From Treponema succinifaciens DSM 2489 (GTDB lineage: Bacteria > Spirochaetota > Spirochaetia > Treponematales > Treponemataceae): 64,000 nt of DNA. Position numbers and translations under genes: made by a program. The notes under the pieces are model-generated. The model saw nothing but the letters and a program-made list of their open reading frames with translations. It made no database searches and was not told where the DNA came from. Below are positions 1 to 7,432 of the stretch, piece after piece (the stretch's first letter is position 1; the number at the start of each line of letters is the position of its first letter). The stretch is from contig NC_015385.1 of the NCBI RefSeq assembly GCF_000195275.1, positions 1,814,501 to 1,878,500 on the forward strand, in the 5' to 3' direction.

Positions 1-70
1 CGGAGCAGTTCCGAAACGAAGTGAAGGAATGAGCGGATAGCGAAGTGCGAAAAGCCCGGCTTTACGACCT
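1..70 (+). repeat. Interspersed modular repeat, copy 1 (partial)
   Basis: GC-rich non-coding segment with short modules (GGAGCAGTTCCG, GAACGAAGTG-like, GGAATGAG, AAAGCCCGG) that recur in inverted orientation at about 2160-2240 and, more divergently, at 5.7, 16.0 and 21.9 kb. The copy is cut by the window edge. The rest of the stretch up to the first gene shows no coding evidence. A TATACT box at 145-150 may be a -10 for the downstream gene, but the TTGACC at 124-129 is only 15 bp away. Confidence 0.6.
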
Positions 71-200
71 TTGCATCGAAGTGGAAAAGGACTGTCAGTT
101 TGAGAACATATCCTGTCAGATATTTGACCAACCACCCGAAATATTATACTCTTCGGAATAGGGGACGCACGTTCCCGCATTTTATTTTTTGGGGGATTTT

Positions 201-1496
201 ATGCCCGACGGGTCGATACCCTTACTTGTTTCTCTTTTTGTTTTGATTGCTTTTTCCGCTTTTTTTTCTGCAACGGAAACTGCATACACCAGCGCCAGCA
301 GAATCCGGCTCAAGTCGCTTGCAACGGGCGGCAACAGAAGGGCTGAAAAAGTTCTTGCGCTCTGCGAAAATTCCTACGACAAGCTTCTAAGCACAATTCT
401 GATTGGCAACAACATCGTGAACCTTTCGGCTTCAACAATAAGCGCGCTTTTTTTTGCAAAGATTCTTTTTGGAAGCCGGCTGAATCCGTCCATAGTTTCA
501 ACCGCGGCGATTACGGTTGTTGTGCTGATTTTCGGCGAGATTACGCCAAAGTACATCGGCAAATTCTGCGCGGAAAAACTTGCGATGGCGGTCTATCCTT
601 TTATTTCAATTCTGATTTTTTTATTTTATCCGCTGAACATTGTGTTTTCCGGCTGGAAGAAGCTGATTGTCAGGATTTTCCGCTTTAAGGCTAAGGATGT
701 GATTACCGAAGAGGAAATTATAACCATGGTTGAGGAGGCCGAGGAAGACGGCACGATTAAAAAGGAAGAAACGAACCTTATCCGCTCGGTGATTGAATTT
801 GACGACCTTGATGCGAAGGACGTTCTTGTTCCGCGCGTGAATATCTGCGCGGTTGAGGCCGGCAGCGTGCCGGAAGAAATCATGAGGAAATTTGAGGAGA
901 GCGGGTTTTCAAGGATTCCGGTTTACGAAGGCGACATCGACACAATCATCGGAATAATCCACGAGAAAGATTTTTTCAGAGCGTTTCAGGCGGATGAGAA
1001 AAACAACTCAAAAGACAGCGAAAAATCCAGCGGCCTGTTTATAAAGTCAATTATGCAGAAACCGTTCTTTGCCATTGAAACAACAAAAATTTCCCTGCTT
1101 TTACGAAAAATGCAGAAAGAGCGGAACCACATGGCGATTGTGATAGACGAATACGGCGGAACTTCGGGTCTTATTACAATGGAAGACATTCTTGAGGAGC
1201 TTGTAGGCGAAATTTACGATGAGCACGACAGCGACAGCGATTCCGGCTGCATAAAGCCCTGCGGTGAAAATGCTTTTATTGTAAGCGGCGAAACTTCAGT
1301 GAGCAAGATGATGAAATATTTTGAGCTTGACGAGGACGAAACCAGCGGCTCTACCACGGTCAGCGGCTGGATAACAGAAAAACTGGGAGACTTTCCGGAA
1401 GAAGGAAAAAAACTCCGCTGGCAGGACAAGATTGAAATAGAAGTCCTTAAAACCGACAAGAACACAATCCGAAGCCTAAAGGTTGTAAAACTGTAA
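201..1496 (+). CDS. CNNM/CorC-type hemolysin-like CBS-domain membrane protein
   Basis: Membrane protein of the HlyC/CorC (CNNM-like) family, 431 aa, usually implicated in Mg2+/Co2+ export or resistance. Roughly residues 1-190 form the DUF21 transmembrane region with several hydrophobic segments and an ATETAYTSAS helix start. Residues about 200-330 are a tandem CBS pair (VPRVNICAVE; then IDEYGGTSGLITMEDILEE, the classic end of the second CBS). Residues about 345-431 are the CorC_HlyC C-terminal domain. An upstream in-frame TTG at 189 exists, but the ATG at 201 is preferred because GGGGGA at 191-196 is a better-placed ribosome site. Length is typical and the gene looks intact. The exact ion is not predictable. 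Confidence 0.9.
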   Translation: MPDGSIPLLVSLFVLIAFSAFFSATETAYTSASRIRLKSLATGGNRRAEKVLALCENSYDKLLSTILIGNNIVNLSASTISALFFAKILFGSRLNPSIVSTAAITVVVLIFGEITPKYIGKFCAEKLAMAVYPFISILIFLFYPLNIVFSGWKKLIVRIFRFKAKDVITEEEIITMVEEAEEDGTIKKEETNLIRSVIEFDDLDAKDVLVPRVNICAVEAGSVPEEIMRKFEESGFSRIPVYEGDIDTIIGIIHEKDFFRAFQADEKNNSKDSEKSSGLFIKSIMQKPFFAIETTKISLLLRKMQKERNHMAIVIDEYGGTSGLITMEDILEELVGEIYDEHDSDSDSGCIKPCGENAFIVSGETSVSKMMKYFELDEDETSGSTTVSGWITEKLGDFPEEGKKLRWQDKIEIEVLKTDKNTIRSLKVVKL

Positions 1497-1687
1497 GCCC
1501 GACACGGTGGCGGTCGGAGTACAACTAATTGAAATGAAGACCGCTGCCGAAGCCCCGAAAAAAGGGACAAACATTATATTCATACTTGATTCAGGTCAAA
1601 GCAAAGAAAAAGTTTTACTTGACAATTTCCATGAAAAGAAATAACAATAGAGGCGTAAACCAATCTAATATTTTTTCGGAGCTTATT

Positions 1688-2104
1688 ATGTGTTTATCAA
1701 AAAAATCAAAGATTGCATTGATTTTGATTATGATTACAGCATCTGCTTGTTTTGCCCAGAAATGGAAAGGTATTGTAAAAGGAATTGAAAGCAGAACCGG
1801 CGGAAATAACAACTCTCAAGCAATAGAAAAAAATGAACCGAAAGAAACGAACAATGCCAAGAAAAATACTGCAAAACTCTCAAACAATCCTCAAGTCCAG
1901 AAAAAAGCCGCTTACCTTACAAAGGCCGAAGTCGCACTAAATTCAAAAGATTACAATACAGCCGCAGAAAACTACAACAAAGCTGCAAAAACAAAACTTC
2001 CGTCGAACGTTGACAAATCTGACGCCGACATACTTAACACCTGGACTAAAGAAATTTATGCAAGGCTTCAGTACCAAAATATCAAAAGTTTAAAAAATAG
2101 ATAG
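1688..2104 (+). CDS. Secreted TPR-like hypothetical protein
   Basis: Small exported protein of 138 aa. The ATG at 1688 follows GGAG at 1678-1681, and the N-terminus is a clean signal peptide (KKSK, hydrophobic ALILIMITASACFA, likely cleavage before QKW). The open frame extends upstream to 1586, but those residues are charged and have no ribosome site, so the shorter start is chosen. The mature part is Asn/Lys-rich and contains one TPR-like helix pair around residues 75-105 (AEVALNSKDYNTAAENYNKA). No enzyme signature. It is probably periplasmic. It stands alone and ends at a clear terminator. Confidence 0.7.
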   Translation: MCLSKKSKIALILIMITASACFAQKWKGIVKGIESRTGGNNNSQAIEKNEPKETNNAKKNTAKLSNNPQVQKKAAYLTKAEVALNSKDYNTAAENYNKAAKTKLPSNVDKSDADILNTWTKEIYARLQYQNIKSLKNR

Positions 2105-2111
2105 CATTCAG

Positions 2112-2147
2112 CTCCCGGCTTTACACAATGTAAACCGGGATTTTTTT
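2112..2147 (+). terminator. Rho-independent terminator
   Basis: Stem TCCCGG-c-TTTACA pairs with TGTAAACCGGGA (one bulged C, 12 bp), short CA loop, then a run of T at 2141-2147. It directly follows the stop of the small secreted protein. Confidence 0.85.
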
Positions 2148-2154
2148 GCGTTCC

Positions 2155-2365
2155 CTGCCTCACGGCAGGTCGGGCTTTCCGCACTTCGCCGACTAACCGC
2201 GGCTCATTCCACCACTTCGTTCCGGAACTGCTCCGCAGGTGCTACAATCCCTAACGCTTTAGCGTTAAGACGTACGCCCAAGCGTACACGCCAGATAAAC
2301 GAGTTTTGCGCCAGCAAAATCTCGCAGCAAACCGTAGGTTTACAAATCCCTAACGAAAAATGCTA
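2155..2365 (-). repeat. Interspersed modular repeat, copy 2
   Basis: Non-coding stretch between the terminator and the HaeIII-like remnant. Read on the minus strand it contains TTAGGGATTGTAG, GGAGCAGTTCCG, GAACGAAGTG, GGAATGAG and GGAAAGCCCG, the same order as copies 1 and 4. A second TTAGGGATT lies near 2345-2352. Small palindromes such as AACGCTTTAGCGTT (2251-2264) and CGTACGCCCAAGCGTACG (2270-2287 region) sit between modules, suggesting a mosaic of hairpin units. Confidence 0.65.
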
Positions 2366-2367
2366 CA

Positions 2368-3042
2368 TCACAGCCAATAACTGTTGATAGTAATAATACT
2401 TGCAGGCATTCCAATAATCTGAATATCAAACTTCAGGCTTGATTCGACTTTTGTTGATGCATTATGAATTCTGAAACTGAACTGCCAGCCGTTATCAAGG
2501 TACATTTCCAATGTATTTGAAGAACCTGTTTTAAAATCAAAGGCTACAATTTTTGTCGGCAAAGTTGAAATCGGAACAATCTTTTTAGGCTTTTGCTTTT
2601 TTGCAGGTTTATTTAAAGTTCCGTGCATATTATACGTCTGCAATTGCGTCATCTGCTGGCTGTCAACACTTATAACTTTATAGAAATCATATTCACCTAA
2701 CAGATATTCAACGAGTTTTTTAGGAAGATTTTTATCTTTTAAATAAGCATTTTTTATTTCCGTCTCGAACGCATTCAAAAGAGGAACGTAAACTTTGCTA
2801 TCTTTCTATTCCATCTCTCGCCATAACATTCCAGTTTTCTTACATTCGTCAAGATAATCAAAAATCGGATTTACAGTCTGCCAATATTCATCTGAGCATT
2901 TGTCACTGTACCATTTATGTCCAAAATCAATAGTCCTGCTTAATCTGCTGTGTTTTACTGCAAAATGGTTGTGTTTAATGCTAAGTCCGATTTCCCATTT
3001 TATACCGCTCCGGATAATCAGAATATCTCTGACATCGCCCTT
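2368..3042 (-). pseudogene. Remnant of HaeIII-like type II restriction endonuclease
   Basis: On the minus strand the frame from 3042 to 2368 reads continuously as the C-terminal two thirds of a HaeIII-type (GGCC) endonuclease. Segments include GDVRDILIIR, WEIGLSIKHNHFAVKHSRLS, KLVEYLLGEYDFYK and WQFSFRIHNASTKVESSLKFD, which I recognise from R.HaeIII. It is broken twice. The N-terminal third is absent, because the frame begins right after the stop of the upstream 168-aa gene. There is also an in-frame TAG after WREME (near 2807). The open part downstream of that stop is 136 aa with a TTG start. Almost surely inactive. A truncated M.HaeIII-like gene lies 0.7 kb upstream in the same orientation. 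Confidence 0.8.
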
Positions 3043-3549
3043 TTAATATCCGATAAGTAATATACCCTTTAATGGTAATTTTATTCTGTTTGATATATAC
3101 ATAGTTTCAAGGAAAGTATGAATTATTTCAAAATCTGCGTGACTCCTATAAACATTCCTGACAGCAAGAACTAAATACTCAACGTCAAACATCATACACG
3201 CTTCAAAAATATCTTTTAAAAATTGATTATTTTCTGTAGCCCTTCCAGCTTCAACTTCTATTACAATCCTACCGTCATTACTTAAAGCATCTGCATAAAA
3301 AGATTTATCAACATTGTTATTTTTTCCGAAAAGAACTGGAACATCAATTTTTTCACTTTTACCTTTTCCGGTTTCTACAGTGAAATTATTCTTTTCAAGT
3401 AAAGGTCGTACTTTTTTCAAAACATCATTAGATTTTAATTCATTTAAAGTTGAATCAATTTCTTTTTCAACTGACAAAAAAGATTTTATTACTGCTTGAA
3501 TTTCCGATGTTATTCCTTGAGATCTTGGAAAAAACTGATATTGTATCAA
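3043..3549 (-). CDS. Putative PD-(D/E)xK-like nuclease or restriction-related protein
   Basis: 168-aa protein that I do not recognise by name. Its centre, FYADALSNDGRIVIEVEAGRA followed by a helix and YLVLAVRNVY, has the layout of a restriction-endonuclease-like core: an Asp before a strand bearing E-x-E, then helix and strand. The start is TTG at 3549, overlapping the TGA of the preceding 80-aa gene, with AGGAG 8 nt upstream, so the two are probably translationally coupled. Its stop abuts the headless HaeIII-like remnant, so the pair occupies the place where the middle of an R-M locus should be. Function as a nuclease is inference only. Confidence 0.6.
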   Translation of the reverse strand: MIQYQFFPRSQGITSEIQAVIKSFLSVEKEIDSTLNELKSNDVLKKVRPLLEKNNFTVETGKGKSEKIDVPVLFGKNNNVDKSFYADALSNDGRIVIEVEAGRATENNQFLKDIFEACMMFDVEYLVLAVRNVYRSHADFEIIHTFLETMYISNRIKLPLKGILLIGY

Positions 3550-3788
3550 ATTGATTCTCCTATAAACTTTGAAATATACTCATCGTCCATCAAAAAAATT
3601 TCCTTTGGAACATAAAAAAAAATCTTTTCATCAATTTCCATTGCTGTTTTTGAATGATAAGTTTCTCCGTCTGGCAATAATTGCGATTCAAAATCCTCAG
3701 TTGCAATTATATAATTACAATTAAAATTACTAAAATAAACAGTTTTATATGGATATTTATGATTTTTATATTCAAAAAAATCTAGCAT
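3546..3788 (-). CDS. Small hypothetical protein, partner of the 168-aa gene
   Basis: 80 aa, rich in Phe/Tyr and acidic residues, no signal peptide or membrane segment and no family I recognise. The ATG lies at 3788 after GGAGG/AGAGG on the minus strand. That ribosome site lies within the last codons of the truncated methyltransferase, so its start overlaps the stop region of that ORF. It overlaps the next gene by 3-4 bp. AT-rich compared with the methyltransferase fragment. Likely the first gene of an inserted two-gene cassette. Confidence 0.6.
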   Translation of the reverse strand: MLDFFEYKNHKYPYKTVYFSNFNCNYIIATEDFESQLLPDGETYHSKTAMEIDEKIFFYVPKEIFLMDDEYISKFIGESI

Positions 3789-4171
3789 AAGCCTCTCTTT
3801 GCCTCCGAATGCCGCTTTGCCAACATTCCGCTCACATTTTCCGCAAGGAAAAATTTCGGTCTTTTGTTTTTTAGGATTCTGATATATTCATAAAAAAGTT
3901 TTCCGCGAGGATCATCAATTCCGCGCAAAGAACCAGCTTCTGACCAGGACTGACAAGGCGGACCTCCGATAATTCCATCAATCTCATCTGGAAAATCTTC
4001 TTCCTTTATATTTCTGATGTCGCCACGGATAAGTTTTGTATTCGGATGATTTTTTTCAAAAGTTGCCCAAATTGACGAGTCAAACTCATTTGCAATCGGA
4101 ATTTCAAATCCCGCTTTTTCAAATCCCAAATCAAGACCGCCACAGCCACTGAAAAGACTTATTACTTTCAT
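3782..4171 (-). pseudogene. Truncated M.HaeIII-like C5-cytosine DNA methyltransferase
   Basis: 129-aa fragment of a C5-cytosine methyltransferase. Motif I ([13 protein letters not shown], residues 5-17) and motif IV with the catalytic Pro-Cys (GGPPCQSW, about 69-76) are present, followed by [20 protein letters not shown], which matches M.HaeIII closely in my recollection. A full enzyme is about 320-330 aa. Here the protein runs off into SEAKRGLC and stops, so motifs VI-X and the target-recognition domain are missing and it cannot methylate DNA. The reading frame is lost exactly where the 80-aa gene begins, which points to replacement of sequence rather than a point mutation. Confidence 0.85.
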
Positions 4172-4250
4172 CTGGATTCTCCAACAAAAAAAGTTAATTT
4201 ATTGTAACAATTTTTATGGCTTTTTGCATTAACAAAAATTTCATTTCTAC

Positions 4251-4460
4251 CCCAACGCACTTTCTGCTCGTTCGAAAATCTTTACACACCGCCCAACGCA
4301 ATTGTTAGTCATTCGAAAACTTTAACGCTTCGCCCAGCGCACTTTCAGTTCATTCGAGGACTTTAACGCGTTGCCCAGCACATTTTCAGCTTGTGCGAAA
4401 ACTTTAACGTGCTTCCCAACGAAATTTCAGCTTATTCGAAAATTTTTATTCACGGCCCAA
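4251..4460 (+). repeat. Degenerate tandem repeat with exact 41-bp period
   Basis: Five successive units start with CCC at 4251, 4292, 4333, 4374 and 4415, with a sixth partial at 4456, so the spacing is exactly 41 bp each time. Unit consensus: CCCAACGCACTTTC, then a TTCGAAAA core, then CTTTAACG. The units differ from each other at many positions. 41 is not a multiple of 3, so this is not a coding repeat. The rest of 4172-4657 shows no gene. The same unit recurs inverted near 22.03-22.11 kb. Confidence 0.85.
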
Positions 4461-4657
4461 GCCGTTTTTGGTTTATAAAATTTTTGGAAAATGGCTGTCT
4501 GCTTGTTGTCGGTCTAGGCATTTTCCCTGTATCATTTTCATACAGAGTTTAATTCCAATTCATTGTAGAAACGGAGGAAACTATCGGGATTGTACATTTT
4601 GGCTTCTTTCAAAATGACCAATCAAATTCTTAGCCATTTTTTTTCATAGGAGTCAAA

Positions 4658-5368
4658 ATGAAAAAAATCAATTCTAATATGCGTGTCGCAGAATTGGACA
4701 CGCTTTCTGACGTTCTTATACGTATGTACAAGGATTCTTCCGCTGCTGAAAACGCGCTTTCCAAGGACACGAACCTTTCGCTCATCATGGCGGAAGTTGA
4801 AAAGCTTTCTGCGGACATCACCACGGCAATCAAAAGCGACCGTGTCTCAAGCACTCTTGACGAGGCGGACATTGCGCGCGACGGGATTATCAGGAATCTG
4901 GGCGACGCTCTCACAGGCTACTCGGCGATTCCTGTCGCGGCGAAAAAGGATTCCGCCCAGAATCTTCTTGCGGTTTTCAGCAAGTATGGAAAGCAGATTA
5001 CACAGAAAAACTTTGCGGAAGAATCGTCTTTGATTGAAAGCATGCTTGAGGACTTTGGCGCGGAAAATCTTTCTTCTGACATCGCGGCTTTGGACGGCGT
5101 GGGAGAGCTGGTTTCGGAATTGCGGACGGCTCAAGACAGCTTCAACAAGGCGAACGATGAGTACACAAAAGCGAGCGTGAACAGGGGCGAAAGCGCGACT
5201 TCGGTAAAGAAGAGCCTGATTTCCGCCCTGAACGACAAGTTCGTGCCGTACCTTTCTGCGGTTGCGCCTCTTGCGGACTACAAGGACTTCGCCACAAAGT
5301 GCGAAGCTGAAATCATAAAGGCAAACGCGACTGTCAGCGGAAGAAAAAAGACTGATAAGGCTAAGTAG
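4658..5368 (+). CDS. DUF6261-like hypothetical protein
   Basis: 236 aa, helical, charged, with no signal peptide or membrane segment. The fold pattern (repeated amphipathic helices, ALTGYSAIPVAAKKDSAQNLL, C-terminal Lys-rich tail ending KKTDKAK) resembles the uncharacterised DUF6261 family, a tentative assignment. The ATG at 4658 is preceded by AGGAG at 4649-4653. It stands alone between the 41-bp repeats and a degraded region. No role can be assigned. Confidence 0.6.
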   Translation: MKKINSNMRVAELDTLSDVLIRMYKDSSAAENALSKDTNLSLIMAEVEKLSADITTAIKSDRVSSTLDEADIARDGIIRNLGDALTGYSAIPVAAKKDSAQNLLAVFSKYGKQITQKNFAEESSLIESMLEDFGAENLSSDIAALDGVGELVSELRTAQDSFNKANDEYTKASVNRGESATSVKKSLISALNDKFVPYLSAVAPLADYKDFATKCEAEIIKANATVSGRKKTDKAK

Positions 5369-5409
5369 ATTTTTGTGATACAGCTAAACATTAAAATTAG
5401 CTAGCGAAC

Positions 5410-5474
5410 GGCGGAATTTCATGCCGGATTGAGCTTTTACAGAAAGTTCATCTTGAGTTGGAATTCCGCTTTTG
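5410..5474 (+). terminator. Possible terminator with long loop
   Basis: GCGGAATT at about 5410 pairs with AATTCCGC at about 5462, followed by TTTTGTTTCTT. The 44-nt loop makes this weak, but it is the only hairpin-plus-T signal after the DUF6261-like gene. Confidence 0.35.
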
Positions 5475-5485
5475 TTTCTTTAAAT

Positions 5486-5690
5486 CTCCACCGCAAAGCA
5501 CACGCACGCATCGCCCCTTTCGTTCGTCGCGTTTTGCACTTCGATTTTTCCGCCGTGTAGGATTGCGATTGCCTGCGCGATTGAAAGACCAAGTCCTGAG
5601 CCTGCCGTGCAGATGATTTTTATCCGGGTGTTCGTCAAGTTTTTTTCGGCTTCAGTTCAGTTACGACTTTCGCCTCCCCTCCTGCGCTAC
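5486..5690 (-). pseudogene. Duplicated fragment of histidine kinase 3' end
   Basis: The minus strand here repeats, with few differences, the last ~125 bp of the histidine kinase gene at 8644 (CACCGCAAAGCACACGCACG, then TTTTTCCGCCGTG and GATTGCGATTGCCTGCGCG), including the G2-box region of the ATPase domain. It then jumps to a more upstream part of the same domain (GATTTTTAT...CAAGTTTTTT). It lacks any open frame of useful length, so it is a decayed partial duplicate. Confidence 0.75.
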
Positions 5691-5735
5691 GCTTCGGAAC
5701 ACGCCTATGGCGTGCCCCAACAATCCTTAACGCAA
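5655..5735 (-). repeat. Interspersed modular repeat, copy 3
   Basis: Read on the minus strand: GCGTTAAGGATTGTTGGGGC, ACGCC-ta-GGCGT hairpin, TTCCGAAGCGTAGCG, GGAGGCGAAAG. This is a close match over about 70 bp to copy 4 at 16.0 kb. Confidence 0.75.
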
Positions 5736-5836
5736 AAAGTGTTTTATTAAAAAAAAGTATTTACAGAGCCTTTGTTCATCCGCTCTGCCAGATGTGATAT
5801 ACTCAGCTCAGCAAATCAACTTTTGGAGTAAATCGC

Positions 5837-6490
5837 ATGGCAGATAAAATACAGGACGCTTACGAATCGTCAAAAAATATATATGACGGTGTCCTTACGC
5901 AGGGGAATTTTTTCAGCAGGATGTATATCAAGCTGTTCTGGAGCGGAACGGATGACAATGAAATCGCGCGGAAAGTCTTGTCATACATTCCTGATGATTT
6001 TTCAGGAAAACTTCTTGATGTTCCGGTCGGAACTGCCGTGTTCACGCAGCGCAAATGGTCGACCCTGAAAAATGCACACATCACTTGCCTTGATTACAGC
6101 ACGGATATGCTTGAGCAGGCAAAGAGGAGGCTTGACGGCAAGGCGCATATCAATTTCATTCAGGGCGATGTGGGAAACCTGCAAATGGACGATGAATCTT
6201 TTGACATCGTTCTAAGCATGAACGGTTTCCATGCGTTTCCAGACAAACAGAAAGCATTCCGCGAAACCTTCCGCGTACTTAAATCCGGCGGTGATTTTAT
6301 CGCCTGCTTCTATATCAGGGGAAAATCCAAAAGGACGGACTGGCTTGTAAAAAACATTCTCGCAAAGAAAGGCTGGTTCACTCCTCCGTTTCAGACTGAA
6401 GAAGAACTGAAAAATACTTTGCAGAAAATGTACAAAGAAGTCGAACTTCACGTTGACGGCTCTATGGCGTATTTTCACTGCGTAAAATAG
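5837..6490 (+). CDS. Class I SAM-dependent methyltransferase
   Basis: 217-aa soluble methyltransferase of the Methyltransf_11/UbiE type. Motif I is degenerate but recognisable (LLDVPVGTAVF, about 59-69), followed by the acidic loop (ITCLDYS, about 84-90), GDVGNLQ (motif II region) and SFDIVLSMNGFHAF (motif III/IV), then LKSGGDFIACFY. Substrate unknown. It probably acts on a small molecule or lipid. The ATG at 5837 is preceded by GGAG at 5825-5828. Monocistronic. Motif I has VPVGTG-like spacing but lacks the usual GxGxG, which is unusual though not disabling in this family. Confidence 0.8.
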   Translation: MADKIQDAYESSKNIYDGVLTQGNFFSRMYIKLFWSGTDDNEIARKVLSYIPDDFSGKLLDVPVGTAVFTQRKWSTLKNAHITCLDYSTDMLEQAKRRLDGKAHINFIQGDVGNLQMDDESFDIVLSMNGFHAFPDKQKAFRETFRVLKSGGDFIACFYIRGKSKRTDWLVKNILAKKGWFTPPFQTEEELKNTLQKMYKEVELHVDGSMAYFHCVK

Positions 6491-6563
6491 CTTTGACTTG
6501 AACAGACAGCAAAGTTTCGTCACAAAATTGCTTCATTAAAAAAACTCCGGCAAGGCAAAACCA

Positions 6564-6601
6564 CTATGGAAGTTTTGGCAGAAATTGTGTATAGTAATTT
6601 T
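6564..6601 (+). promoter_or_regulatory. Promoter of the 6.6-kb R-M pair, shared with the DpnII operon
   Basis: TGGAAG (6567-6572), 17-bp spacer, TATAGT (6590-6595). The 38-bp block CTATGGAAGTTTT-N10-GTGTATAGTAATTTT is repeated on the minus strand at 15930-15967 upstream of the M.DpnM-like gene, with the same spacing and 33 of 38 bases identical. Confidence 0.65.
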
Positions 6602-6633
6602 GCAAGCAGTAATTATTTTGGGAGAATAAAATC

Positions 6634-7419
6634 ATGAACATTTGGATTCAACGAAGCATTGAACTTGCAAATAACAAAAACTATCTTGACAAACTTTTTG
6701 ATGTTTACCCGATGATTCCAAATAAAATAAGAAAAATAGATGAAACATACTGGGACAGTATAGTCCAGGCGTTTAACAATAAAGACGATATCTGCTTAAT
6801 AAAATATCTTCTTTATCTTGATTTGTTTCCAATAAAAGATTCTTATATTCCTTTTCTAAGAAGAGACACAGCAAATGCGCTCAAAAATAATCCAGAAACT
6901 GTAAAACGTCTTTGCAATAGACTTTATAAAATGGGACTAGATAAAATCCGTGAAAAATGCACAGAACCAAAAGAAACAAACAGGCAGATTGGACCTCTTT
7001 TTAAAAAATGGTGCAAAAATAGCTTCGATAAAACAAAACTCCTCTCAGTAACAGATTTTGAAAAAACAAATGAAAATGCAATTTTAGATGCCACTGACAA
7101 AGAAATGATGGATTGGGCTTTTAGGACAGTTAATTACAAACGAAATAAAGGCTTGGACTTTGCAGGTCGTTTTAATGGTAAATACTTAATTGGAGAAGCA
7201 AAATTTTTATCTGATTTTGGTGGTCATCAAGACGCACAATTAGAAGATGCTGTTCTTACCCTAACAGCTCCAAATGTAAAGGCTACAAAAATAGCAATTC
7301 TCGATGGTGTCTGCTGGTTAAAAACTAACAACAAAATGTACAAAGCAATAACCGAAGAATACTGTGAAGAAAATATAATGTCTGCTTTGCTTTTGAAAGA
7401 TTTTATAAAAAGTCTGTAA
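6634..7419 (+). CDS. Type II restriction endonuclease (PD-(D/E)xK)
   Basis: 261-aa endonuclease paired with the methyltransferase that follows 13 bp later. The catalytic core is visible: D175 in GLDFAGRF, then E188-A-K190 in LIGEAKFLSDFGGHQ, the classic D...ExK of type II enzymes, followed by a helix with AQLEDAV. N-terminal residues 1-130 are helical and probably hold the recognition elements. A GGAG ribosome site sits ahead of the ATG at 6634. It may belong with the Tsp45I-like enzymes, but I cannot fix the target sequence. Intact; AT-rich relative to the neighbouring housekeeping genes, suggesting transfer. Confidence 0.8.
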   Translation: MNIWIQRSIELANNKNYLDKLFDVYPMIPNKIRKIDETYWDSIVQAFNNKDDICLIKYLLYLDLFPIKDSYIPFLRRDTANALKNNPETVKRLCNRLYKMGLDKIREKCTEPKETNRQIGPLFKKWCKNSFDKTKLLSVTDFEKTNENAILDATDKEMMDWAFRTVNYKRNKGLDFAGRFNGKYLIGEAKFLSDFGGHQDAQLEDAVLTLTAPNVKATKIAILDGVCWLKTNNKMYKAITEEYCEENIMSALLLKDFIKSL

Positions 7420-7432
7420 GGAGGCAAAAAAA

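Noticed and set aside
1501-1560. Terminator after the CorC-like gene
   Set aside because: A GCGGTC/GACCGC pair exists, but the loop is about 24 nt and no T-run follows on the + strand.
4251-4460. CRISPR array
   Set aside because: All 41 bp of each unit are related and drift together; there is no constant repeat with unique spacers, and no cas genes are nearby.
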